DNA from: Symbiodinium natans
Lineage: Eukaryota > Sar > Dinophyceae > Suessiales > Symbiodiniaceae
Direction of reading: 5' to 3'
Length of the DNA: 16,743 nt
Assembly: GCA_905221605.1 (NCBI GenBank)
Contig: CAJNDS010002131.1
Location: forward strand, 567,501-584,243
The notes under the pieces were generated by a model. The model was not told the DNA's origin, made no database searches, and saw only the letters and a list, made by a program, of their open reading frames with translations. Below, piece by piece: positions 7,046 to 13,305 of the stretch. Position 1 is the stretch's first letter; every line of letters begins with the position of its first letter. The translations under genes and the position numbers were made by a program.

Positions 7046-8932
7046 ATGTCTGACCTTACGCGCTGGCAAGATTCTGTGCTCAAAGAAGGTCCACTAGGTC
7101 TACAGCGCAGGGCACCTAGGACCATGCCCCCGCGGAAAAGACAGTCGAAAGCTTCGACTCTGCCCTCGTTCGATCTCGCCTCCAACATCTGCACAGAAGC
7201 TGATAGGCTGCTGCCTTCGAACTATGTCCCCATCTCGCATAAGAGAATGGACGAGATCAGAAACTACCGCTGGGAGAAGGGCCTCCGTGCTATATCAAGA
7301 AGCATGATGGCCCGTCAATCGACAAGGCCGGTCTCGAGCCAGAGACAAGCGGATAAAGAAAGCAAGAGACTAGAAGAGCTGGGAATAAAAAAGCCTGGAC
7401 TCACTGCAGAGGACTTAGCGGCCCTTCCTACCTCGGACGTGTACAAGAATCTCTCTTCGCTTTCCTTGATCTCGGTCGATACTTCCCGACCGGCAAGCTC
7501 CAGCGTGAGGTCGCCTCCGAGGAGCGGACACAGGGAAGCGAAAACAGAACCATCCTCCTCATCTAAGCTCCAGGCAGAGCAGGCGAAAACCTTCACGGCA
7601 GAGCCAACACGAGAGCATGCACCGCAACCCTATGCGGGCCAAGGCGTGGGCAGGAAAGAAACCTGCAAGGAAGAGTCGGACTCAGACATACCACCCTGGG
7701 CGGACTCGAAGAAGTCGCGCTCATCTCAGTACACCGGTGCAGGAGTTGGACAAAAGGAGGCCTTCGTCAGGCAGCCACCCCCACCTCCATCTCCTCCTGC
7801 AAGACAATCAGCTCCCGACTCAGGCCATCTTGAAGGCATCGCGCGCCTCACTTCCACAGAGGAGCTCCAGGTCGTCAATCTTACGCAAGCAGCTCCTCCT
7901 CCGCACGAGTTCCTGAACTACCCGGTGCATCAAGGAGTGATAGTTCTTCCAGCAGCCACAGTTCAGGCTCGCGTGGCAAGCAAGAAGGAACAAGACAAGG
8001 GCAAGGCGGTCATTCACTCCTTCCCCTACTCCTACCCGCAGGAATTCCCTTTGGAATTGGATGTTCACGTGCAAGTTCGGAAATCGCAGGACGAGCAAGT
8101 CAGCATGGTTCTAAAACTGATCCGCACAGCATCCATGAAGGGCGTCACCAGAGCTGTATACAACTTCAAGGGCGGGGAATTCTACTCGGTCTTCAAACTC
8201 TCAGTTGTTGCTCCCCAGGAAGAACAGGCCCAAGACGGACTTCAGGCTCATGAAGCGGAACTTGACTTGGCACACGTTTTCCCAGAGATGGTCCCTACGG
8301 TGGCAAACGTCTTTGCTATCCAGCTCAGAGTGGCTTCCGCGGTCAATCCCCTGGAGTTTCCCAAGTCTCCCACGCCGAGTGAGGTCTCCTCCTGGCGGGG
8401 AGACTCGGGCCCGCCGAAGTATCTCCTCATTCAGCAAGCCTACGGCATCATGGTGGAAAAGGTCCAGCCGCTGGATAACCTCCCACCGCATCTACGCCCC
8501 AGCATGGACGAGTGCTACCTGCTGATTCTCCTAGTACTCAAATCGGCGCTCCTAGGATACTATGTACGAGACTGTGGTTGGTCCAACCTGGGCAGACGAA
8601 TCTCGCCGGACTCCAGCACGGATCTGCCCTTCTTTCTTGCTCTCGACACGTCGGCCTGGCACAAACGCACACCTCCGGCTCCTCAACAAGCCACAACTTC
8701 AACCGCAGATCATGTCCGAGGACTCTTCTCGACCCTAGAGTACCTGGCGGAGGACAAGCCGGCAATCCAGGCAGCCAAACAAGCCTTCACGCATCATCAG
8801 CGACAGGTCCCTCCTCTTGTCCAGCACTTCTTCTCCCTGCTCCGGACTCCGGTGGGCAAAGAAAAGGCAGAGAGAATCTTTAAGGACACGCCTCTGGCGC
8901 TCTCTGCTGAAGTGTGGGACGCCTTCAGCTAA
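7046..8932 (+). CDS. 628-aa protein with a low-complexity N-terminal half and a possible kinase-like C-terminal half
   Basis: The start is the first ATG (7046); a second at 7124 (MPPRKRQ) in a better context is possible. The N-terminal ~270 residues are rich in Lys, Ser, Gln and Pro, hold an approximate repeat (YAGQGVGRKE at residue 196, YTGAGVGQKE at 229) and end in PPPPPSPP. The C-terminal half is globular. Near residue 505, YYVRDCGWSNLG has Asp509 and Asn514 in the D-x4-N spacing of a protein-kinase catalytic loop. FFLALDTSAW follows with Asp534 where a metal-binding Asp might lie, and YLLIQQAYGIMVEKV upstream could be the hinge. I see no glycine loop and no certain catalytic Lys, so a kinase or pseudokinase fold is only a hypothesis. 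Two family hairpins (H5, H6) lie inside the ORF without breaking it. The stop is 13 bp before H7. Confidence 0.75.
   Translation: MSDLTRWQDSVLKEGPLGLQRRAPRTMPPRKRQSKASTLPSFDLASNICTEADRLLPSNYVPISHKRMDEIRNYRWEKGLRAISRSMMARQSTRPVSSQRQADKESKRLEELGIKKPGLTAEDLAALPTSDVYKNLSSLSLISVDTSRPASSSVRSPPRSGHREAKTEPSSSSKLQAEQAKTFTAEPTREHAPQPYAGQGVGRKETCKEESDSDIPPWADSKKSRSSQYTGAGVGQKEAFVRQPPPPPSPPARQSAPDSGHLEGIARLTSTEELQVVNLTQAAPPPHEFLNYPVHQGVIVLPAATVQARVASKKEQDKGKAVIHSFPYSYPQEFPLELDVHVQVRKSQDEQVSMVLKLIRTASMKGVTRAVYNFKGGEFYSVFKLSVVAPQEEQAQDGLQAHEAELDLAHVFPEMVPTVANVFAIQLRVASAVNPLEFPKSPTPSEVSSWRGDSGPPKYLLIQQAYGIMVEKVQPLDNLPPHLRPSMDECYLLILLVLKSALLGYYVRDCGWSNLGRRISPDSSTDLPFFLALDTSAWHKRTPPAPQQATTSTADHVRGLFSTLEYLAEDKPAIQAAKQAFTHHQRQVPPLVQHFFSLLRTPVGKEKAERIFKDTPLALSAEVWDAFS
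7497..7525 (+). repeat. Hairpin H5, inside the 628-aa ORF
   Basis: GCTCC (7497-7501) pairs with GGAGC (7521-7525). The tip GTGAGGTCGCCTCCGAG (7505-7521) is a variant whose last bases differ from CTG. It is read as VRSPPRS in the low-complexity region. Confidence 0.65.
8364..8405 (+). repeat. Hairpin H6, inside the 628-aa ORF
   Basis: AGTCTCCCACGCC (8364-8376) pairs with GGCGGGGAGACT (8394-8405) over 12 bp with one bulged A. The tip GTGAGGTCTCCTCCTG is at 8379-8394. The unit is 42 nt, a multiple of three, and adds about 14 residues including SEVSSWRGD. It uses a different reading frame of the motif from H5, so the encoded peptide is not what is conserved. Confidence 0.9.
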
Positions 8933-8945
8933 CCTGCACTATGTA

Positions 8946-8978
8946 GCCATTTCGTGTGAGGTCCCCTCCTGAAACGGC
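8946..8978 (+). repeat. Hairpin H7 of the GTGAGG family
   Basis: GCCATTT (8946-8952) pairs with AAACGGC (8972-8978), one A-C mismatch. C8953 and G8971 close the stem. The tip is at 8956-8971. It lies 13 bp after the stop of the 628-aa gene. Confidence 0.88.
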
Positions 8979-8980
8979 AC

Positions 8981-8999
8981 GCCGGGACAAGTGTCCGGC
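8981..8999 (+). repeat. Second hairpin directly after H7
   Basis: GCCGGGACA (8981-8989) pairs with TGTCCGGC (8992-8999) with one bulged G and a loop of two. It has no GAGG tip. The base step is only 2 bp from H7, so the two could stack in RNA. Confidence 0.5.
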
Positions 9000-9232
9000 A
9001 CAAGCACCCAAGCTACCTTTTCAACTCTCGCTACGGCACAAAAACAAGCTGACTGGTTTTCTAGGCCGGCTCAATGCGCATTTAGCACAGCACGATGCCT
9101 GCGTGCTCCAAGACTAGCTCAGCTCAGGTCACGAGCTCACAGGCTTGGCGCTCAGTCACCAACCCTGCTTTAGCCCACAAACGCAAGGCTGAAGTAACAT
9201 CTGTGTATGTGACTCCAGTCATTTCCATCCAA
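9000..9232. other. Spacer between H7 and H8
   Basis: No credible gene; an ORF at 8991-9173 has no ATG-supported or motif evidence. The decamer CCTTTTCAAC at 9016-9025 recurs at 11352-11361, also shortly after a 3' hairpin. Nothing else is recognised. Confidence 0.4.
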
Positions 9233-9257
9233 TGTCGCGTGAGGTCTCCTCCTGACA
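9233..9257 (+). repeat. Hairpin H8 of the GTGAGG family
   Basis: TGTC (9233-9236) pairs with GACA (9254-9257); further out CCAAT and ATTTC-side bases pair only loosely. The tip GTGAGGTCTCCTCCTG is at 9239-9254. It lies 42 bp before the phosphatase ATG. Confidence 0.7.
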
Positions 9258-9299
9258 GCCATTTCAGATAGGCAAATAGCCCTCTCTGCCCCCTGCGCC

Positions 9300-10208
9300 A
9301 TGGATCTGGCTGCTCCCTACATCAGGCTTCGAGGCCCGGAACACAGCGTTTGCCTTGAACGCAATGGCCTATTCAGAATGCAGGATCCGGAACCGCGGTG
9401 CAACTTCGAACCATCAATCACTGACAACAAAGCAATGGACGACATCCACGCGCAGACCCAGGCCGCCTTCTACAATCGAGTACAATGGACGACGCAAGAT
9501 CACAGACTGGCATCGGAATGGAGCGCCTTGATGGCCGAGCACCCGGATCATTCCTTCCCCAATTCAGTTGCCTACTGGCCAAAATGGGACTCCACGGTGG
9601 TGTTCCGTGATGACTACTGCACGCTGATGCTTGGCACCCAGCGCACTGCTCTCGACATACCTGAACTCAAAGCGCACCAGGTTGATATCATCGTGACTCT
9701 CAACGCATCATCGCGCTTCAGGGAGAGTTATGACACAGATGCCGACTGGCAGTTCATGTACCAAATGGAGGGCATCTCCAACTTGCGCTACCACCTCTCG
9801 GATGTGCGCATCTCTCGGAACGATCAAGGCTTCCATGATGTGGTGTCAAATCTTGCCAGGACCTGGATCAGGATGATCGACGAAATTGAGGGCCAGGAGT
9901 GCAGCCGCACCAAACCGATGGTCATCCTGTTCCATTGTCTTGCGGGCATCAATCGCTCGACTTCTGCCCTCTGTGCCTACCTGATTGTTCGCTACCACCT
10001 CACTGCTCAACAAGCGATAGCGATTCTACTCTCGGCTAGGCCAGGTCAACGCTACTGGCAGGAAAGAGATCAATTCCCTCTCGCGCTACACTGGCTCTCC
10101 AGAGAATGCAAGAAGTCTGTTCTGGGGTACCTATGCATGGCCTGTGGAGACGCATTCAGACCGACACCAGACGATGACCCTCAGGACATGGACGACTTCG
10201 ACGAGTGA
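9300..10208 (+). CDS. Dual-specificity/tyrosine phosphatase-like protein, 302 aa
   Basis: The active-site signature HCLAGINRS is plain: His212, nucleophile Cys213 (codon 9936-9938) and Arg219 in the C-x5-R loop, followed by Ser220. It fits the cysteine-based dual-specificity phosphatase class. Asp168 in YHLSDVR is the best candidate for the general acid. The segment before it (VDIIVTLNASSRF) fits the core beta strand, and the segment after Cys213 (STSALCAYLIVRYHLTAQQAI) fits the helices that follow in this family, including the usual helix of low-similarity repeats ending in RPGQRYW. About 125 N-terminal residues precede the catalytic domain. The ATG at 9300 has a strong context (GCCATGG) after a pyrimidine-rich leader. 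The stop TGA is supplied by the tip of hairpin H9. The expected role is phosphate removal from proteins or other phosphoesters; the substrate is unknown. Confidence 0.88.
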   Translation: MDLAAPYIRLRGPEHSVCLERNGLFRMQDPEPRCNFEPSITDNKAMDDIHAQTQAAFYNRVQWTTQDHRLASEWSALMAEHPDHSFPNSVAYWPKWDSTVVFRDDYCTLMLGTQRTALDIPELKAHQVDIIVTLNASSRFRESYDTDADWQFMYQMEGISNLRYHLSDVRISRNDQGFHDVVSNLARTWIRMIDEIEGQECSRTKPMVILFHCLAGINRSTSALCAYLIVRYHLTAQQAIAILLSARPGQRYWQERDQFPLALHWLSRECKKSVLGYLCMACGDAFRPTPDDDPQDMDDFDE

Positions 10209-10225
10209 GGTCCCCTCCTGTCGAA
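10197..10225 (+). repeat. Hairpin H9, overlapping the phosphatase stop codon
   Basis: TTCGA (10197-10201) pairs perfectly with TCGAA (10221-10225), closed by C10202 and G10220. The tip GTGAGGTCCCCTCCTG is at 10205-10220. The TGA at 10206-10208 in the tip is the stop codon of the phosphatase gene. Confidence 0.9.
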
Positions 10226-10487
10226 CCCCACCTTTTCCTTACGTTCTTTAGAGGCGACTGTACTGACAACGCAAATTTGTGCAGAAAACGCGTGATACCC
10301 CTGTCATCTACATCATGCATTATTCGCTTGCAACTGCCCTCTCCTGGCTTCTGCTCAGGTTTCGCCATGCCCCGCCTCACATCGAGGATTTCGCCTCAGC
10401 CTCAACCAGCTGAGGTCATCCTGCCAAAGACACATTCAGAGCAGCTCTTTCTTCTCTACCTCAGAGCTCACAGCTCAAGCCATCGTT
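10226..10487. other. Spacer between H9 and H10
   Basis: No credible gene. It contains the pyrimidine tract plus CAG listed separately and a truncated tip-like CTGAGGTCATCCTG near 10410. Nothing else is recognised. Confidence 0.4.
10445..10464 (+). promoter_or_regulatory. Candidate (trans-)splice acceptor: pyrimidine tract plus CAG
   Basis: CTCTTTCTTCTCTACCTCAG is a near-pure pyrimidine run ending in CAG, 24 bp before H10 and 76 bp before the next ATG. In a dinoflagellate this would fit spliced-leader addition. Inferred from composition only. Confidence 0.35.
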
Positions 10488-10528
10488 AGTAGCGGCCCTG
10501 AACGAGTGAGGTTCCCTCCTGTTCTACT
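10488..10528 (+). repeat. Hairpin H10 of the GTGAGG family
   Basis: GAAC (10500-10503) pairs with GTTC (10521-10524), and AGTAG (10488-10492) with CTACT (10524-10528) across a 7-nt bulge; the two helices share one base, so at least 8 pairs are possible. The tip GTGAGGTTCCCTCCTG is at 10506-10521. It ends 11 bp before the next ATG. Confidence 0.75.
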
Positions 10529-10539
10529 GCTAACTGGCC

Positions 10540-11271
10540 ATGTCAGCGCCGGAGGAAGGCAATTCACATCGAGAAACCCGACACAGCGAAGACAAGCCCT
10601 CCAAGCGACGACATCCTCGCGGCAAGAGGCATCAGGCGGACTCAGATTCCCGTCTGATCACGGAGGCTGACCTGGACTCTGAGGCTTCTTCCCTTCAGGA
10701 TGATGACGACCTAGTGGAATCCCTGTCAAGGAGCTCCTCGAGACGGACAGCCTCTTCCCGGAACCAGCCCGCCCAACTGGCCCCAGGAGGCCCGCCTCCG
10801 CCCACTCCCATAACAACCAAGGCACTCTCGCCGGCGAACCAGGCTCAAACCGTACCCAAAGCCACCCAGCAGGCCTACCAGCCGTCGGGCCCCCCTCCCC
10901 CGACTCCGGTTCACCAGCCTTTCCAAGCGCAGGACCACTCAGGCCATAGCTCCCCTCCCATGGCGGAAGGTGCTCCCAGAACCACGGCACGTCCCTCCTC
11001 GACAAGTGGCACTTCAACGTCGGGGGCCTCAATGTCTCCCCCAGCCGCAGCTCATCCTCATCCTGCGCAAGAAGCTGCAACGCTAGTGGGCACTTGGATC
11101 ATCACTCCTGGACCGATTGTCTCCCTTGCTCCTAACCCCTTCAGCCCGTGGTCCCCCCCAGCGCGCACCTCGGTACTGTCTGCCACAGGAAGCCCACTTC
11201 CTCCGGGCACAGTCCAGACCTGGATAATTACCGAAGGCCCACTTGTCCCAAGACGAGATCCGCAGGAGTGA
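10540..11271 (+). CDS. Pro/Ser-rich, probably disordered protein, 243 aa
   Basis: The start is the first ATG (10540), 11 bp after H10. Residues 1-75 are charged (basic KRRHPRGKRHQ, then acidic DDDDLVES, then Ser/Arg-rich RSSSRRTASSR). The middle is Pro/Ser/Thr/Ala-rich with two GPPPPTP boxes, which could bind proline-recognising domains. The end holds an internal repeat: GTWIITPGPIV and QTWIITEGPLV, about 45 residues apart. There is no catalytic motif, signal peptide or membrane span. The gene is likely an adaptor or scaffold, but that is a guess from composition. It ends CAG-GAG-TGA-GG, the same E-stop context the phosphatase and the first IASR gene take from a hairpin tip, although no CCTCCTG follows here. 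Its true 3' hairpin (H11) begins 23 bp later. Confidence 0.65.
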   Translation: MSAPEEGNSHRETRHSEDKPSKRRHPRGKRHQADSDSRLITEADLDSEASSLQDDDDLVESLSRSSSRRTASSRNQPAQLAPGGPPPPTPITTKALSPANQAQTVPKATQQAYQPSGPPPPTPVHQPFQAQDHSGHSSPPMAEGAPRTTARPSSTSGTSTSGASMSPPAAAHPHPAQEAATLVGTWIITPGPIVSLAPNPFSPWSPPARTSVLSATGSPLPPGTVQTWIITEGPLVPRRDPQE

Positions 11272-11294
11272 GGCATGCACAGAGCTCAATTTTG

Positions 11295-11334
11295 GCACTC
11301 CCTGCGAGTGAGGTCACCTCCTGCTAGGGAGTGC
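11295..11334 (+). repeat. Hairpin H11 of the GTGAGG family
   Basis: GCACTCCCT-GC (11295-11305) pairs with GC-T-AGGGAGTGC (11323-11334), 11 pairs with one bulge. The tip GTGAGGTCACCTCCTG is at 11308-11323. It is one of the clearest copies, 23 bp after a stop codon. Confidence 0.92.
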
Positions 11335-11609
11335 ATGTGTCACTGCTTACACCTTTTCAACCCAGCAGTATCTCAGAGACGAAATCCAGCCGCGCATCAC
11401 ACTGCTACCGCTGCCTAGACTTAGTCCTCGACGTGCCACACCGAAGCCATGCTCTATGCACCGACAAGCCAAGGTGGGACGCTCTACCACAGACAAAGCC
11501 GGCTCCTCACTCTTAGTCTTCCTCTGCAGCACAAACTGCCGTAGCACAATCCAGCTGATTCGAGTTGCCAAGAACTGATAGCTTTCACCAACCCTCTCTC
11601 CAGGCTCAA
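11335..11609. other. Spacer between H11 and H12
   Basis: No credible gene. An open frame continuous with the next gene reaches back to 11565 but has no ATG before 11667. CCTTTTCAAC (11352-11361) is shared with the spacer at 9016. The pyrimidine tract CTTTCACCAACCCTCTCTCC followed by AG (ending 11603) could be a splice acceptor for the next gene. Confidence 0.4.
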
Positions 11610-11641
11610 AGGCAGAAAAGCGAGGTCACCTCCTGCTGCCT
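11610..11641 (+). repeat. Hairpin H12 of the GTGAGG family
   Basis: AGGCAG (11610-11615) pairs perfectly with CTGCCT (11636-11641). The tip is GCGAGGTCACCTCCTG at 11620-11635, with GCGAGG instead of GTGAGG and AAAA between arm and tip. It ends 25 bp before the next ATG. Confidence 0.8.
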
Positions 11642-11666
11642 AGCCCCCCCTCTCAACCCCTGCGTC

Positions 11667-12905
11667 ATGTTGCATACATGCCCGTTGCTCCCGCTACGAC
11701 CAGACTCATCGACGATGCCAATGAAGTCCAAGCTCGCCGCGCTGAACCTCTTCTGCAAGGCAATGCTGTACACAGGCAAGAGAACCAGTGATCCGGATGC
11801 AAACCTCTACCTCTCGGATGAGGCCAAGGGTCTTGCTCGACGTGAGAACTGTATGCTGGCTCCAACCCTGAGACTGGCGGCGCGCAGCTACAACTGGATT
11901 CGACTTCTCTCCCAATCAGCTCAGCCTAATCTTCCCTTGCTGGCCGAAGCTGAGATGGCATCCCTATCACCCACAGAGCCTCCCCCTCATATCAAGCACT
12001 ACGAGGCGGAACGGAGCTCACTTACCTTGCAGATGATACTCGAAACGGTGCATATCTACACTGAAGAGGAGACCATGGAGCCGGACGACTTCAAGCTAGC
12101 CGCCCTTATCATTTCCCAGACTCTGTACAATCTGGGAATGGGCGGGCAAACCGTCAGGGACATTGTCAATGGCGCTGCCCAGCATCTGCGCTGGATCCTA
12201 CCCAGTGACTCCACACGAGTTCTGAACGGAATACACCTTTGTCTCTTCCCTTCGGATATCTCGCCGTGGCCGCGAGAGGCAGACACCAATCCACATACTC
12301 AAAGTGACGAACATGCATTGGGCATCCTCGACGCAGAAATTCACATGCTACAGCGAGCGTCCAAGATTTACCGGACCATGGCCATGGTCGACTTCATGGT
12401 CGCCCGAGCAAGAGGAGCACGAGTGCCAGACGAAGTCTGCCCCAGCGAACCCTGGGACGTCCTGCGACAGGATCAAGCCATGGCACTCCTTTCATATGCG
12501 GAGCACTTGACGGAACTCCATGATCTCCTGACCACTGATGCGTACCAAAAGATGCGTACAGACCTCCGCCTGGGCAGAACCTGGCTATCGCGACCCATCA
12601 CAGCATCCGAACTGGCCTCGCTTGAAGCAATATGGCACAATACCACGATACCAGAGAGTTTTGCCAAGCTACACCTCACTCTCCAGCTCAAAGGGCAAAT
12701 TGCTGCACACCTTCCGGAAGACTCCAGAGCACAGGACAGACTACTTACCATACTCTCTCCCCTGGAGAATGACGTCCTGGACCAGGCCTTCCCCTGGATT
12801 CTGGCCTTTAAGATGCTCACGCCTGAGCGCAGGATGATATTCCGATATGCTCTTCTTACGGCAGCGGGCCCCTCGGCAACAGCGCCGGTTACGCAGACCG
12901 AGTGA
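11667..12905 (+). CDS. IASR-family protein 1 (unknown family), 412 aa
   Basis: This is the most diverged of four tandem paralogues; the name IASR is only a label for this window. The start is the first ATG after H12 (11667); ATG 11715 (MPMKSKL) is also possible. Landmarks shared with the next two genes in order are: TLRLAARSYNWIRLL (IASR box in the others); a His/Leu/Thr-rich helical middle; LQRASKIYRTM; YQKMRTDLRLGRTWLSRPIT; and the C-terminal ILSPLENDVLD...FKMLTPERR. It is probably mostly helical. I see no enzyme motif, signal peptide or membrane span. The stop TGA (12903-12905) lies in the tip of hairpin H13, giving the end ...TE-stop. Conservation of the same blocks in the paralogues shows it is translated or was until recently. 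The function is unknown. Confidence 0.75.
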   Translation: MLHTCPLLPLRPDSSTMPMKSKLAALNLFCKAMLYTGKRTSDPDANLYLSDEAKGLARRENCMLAPTLRLAARSYNWIRLLSQSAQPNLPLLAEAEMASLSPTEPPPHIKHYEAERSSLTLQMILETVHIYTEEETMEPDDFKLAALIISQTLYNLGMGGQTVRDIVNGAAQHLRWILPSDSTRVLNGIHLCLFPSDISPWPREADTNPHTQSDEHALGILDAEIHMLQRASKIYRTMAMVDFMVARARGARVPDEVCPSEPWDVLRQDQAMALLSYAEHLTELHDLLTTDAYQKMRTDLRLGRTWLSRPITASELASLEAIWHNTTIPESFAKLHLTLQLKGQIAAHLPEDSRAQDRLLTILSPLENDVLDQAFPWILAFKMLTPERRMIFRYALLTAAGPSATAPVTQTE

Positions 12906-12923
12906 GGTCCCCTCCTGGTCAGC
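12893..12923 (+). repeat. Hairpin H13, overlapping the stop of IASR gene 1
   Basis: GCAGACC (12893-12899) pairs with GGTCAGC (12917-12923) at 6 of 7 positions. The tip GTGAGGTCCCCTCCTG is at 12902-12917, and its TGA is the stop codon of the gene. Confidence 0.85.
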
Positions 12924-13267
12924 TACTTAACAAACCTAGTCAACTTCTTTCTCACAAGAAGATCGATGACGCCTGCTGCTAACAGACAAAGGAGAATTAT
13001 TCCCGCTACTCTGCGCCTCTCCCAAACACAAATCTAGACACCCCTCTCCCTCTCCGAGCAGAGCCTCAGGTCCTTAACCAGAAAGAGGGAAACACGCACC
13101 AGCGCCAGCGCCTCAGCTCTGCCCACCTTCAGCTTGAACTCTGCTGCGCAACCCTACCCCTGCAGCTTAGCCCGAGAGAGGCCTTCCTTGAATTTCACCT
13201 CCTGGTTCCTTACCTTCGGCCTAAAAGCACCAAGGCAGCTGTGTTTGCTCCGGCTAACATCAGAGCC
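12924..13267. other. Spacer between H13 and H14
   Basis: No credible gene in 344 bases. A pyrimidine-rich run near 13039-13055 and several CAG triplets upstream of H14 could serve splicing. No repeat of other spacers was noticed. Confidence 0.4.
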
Positions 13268-13298
13268 TTCATACGAGTGAGGTCCCCTCCTGTATGAG
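13268..13298 (+). repeat. Hairpin H14 of the GTGAGG family
   Basis: TTCATA (13268-13273) pairs with TATGAG (13293-13298), one G-T wobble, closed by C13274 and G13292. Outside, TCAG and CTGA could extend the stem. The tip is at 13277-13292. The following ATG is 7 bp downstream; an earlier in-frame ATG (13294) lies in the 3' arm itself. Confidence 0.88.
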
Positions 13299-13305
13299 CC
13301 TGACC

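Noticed and set aside
8942-8951. GTAGCCATTT, a 10-base match to part of the dinoflagellate spliced-leader sequence, which would suggest a retroposed cDNA
   Set aside because: The match stops after ten bases and lies in the arm of hairpin H7, 3' of a gene rather than 5'. Chance is sufficient.
8991-9173. 60-aa ORF in the spacer after H7
   Set aside because: It has no motif and overlaps the second hairpin at its start. Its stop is not followed by a hairpin within 30 nt.
10205-10489. 94-aa ORF starting in hairpin H9 (and similar RSPP-starting ORFs at 6843 and 14605)
   Set aside because: They begin at GTG in the hairpin tip and have no motif. They arise because the tip is open in that frame.
10786-10799. 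GGAGG-CCCG-CCTCC in the Pro-rich gene as another family hairpin
   Set aside because: It falls in the coding repeat GGPPPPTP, whose second copy lacks it. The loop is four bases and the usual flanks are missing.
10658-11080. 140-aa minus-strand ORF opposite the Pro-rich gene
   Set aside because: It mirrors the GC-rich Pro codons on the other strand (Gly/Trp/Arg-rich) and has no independent support.
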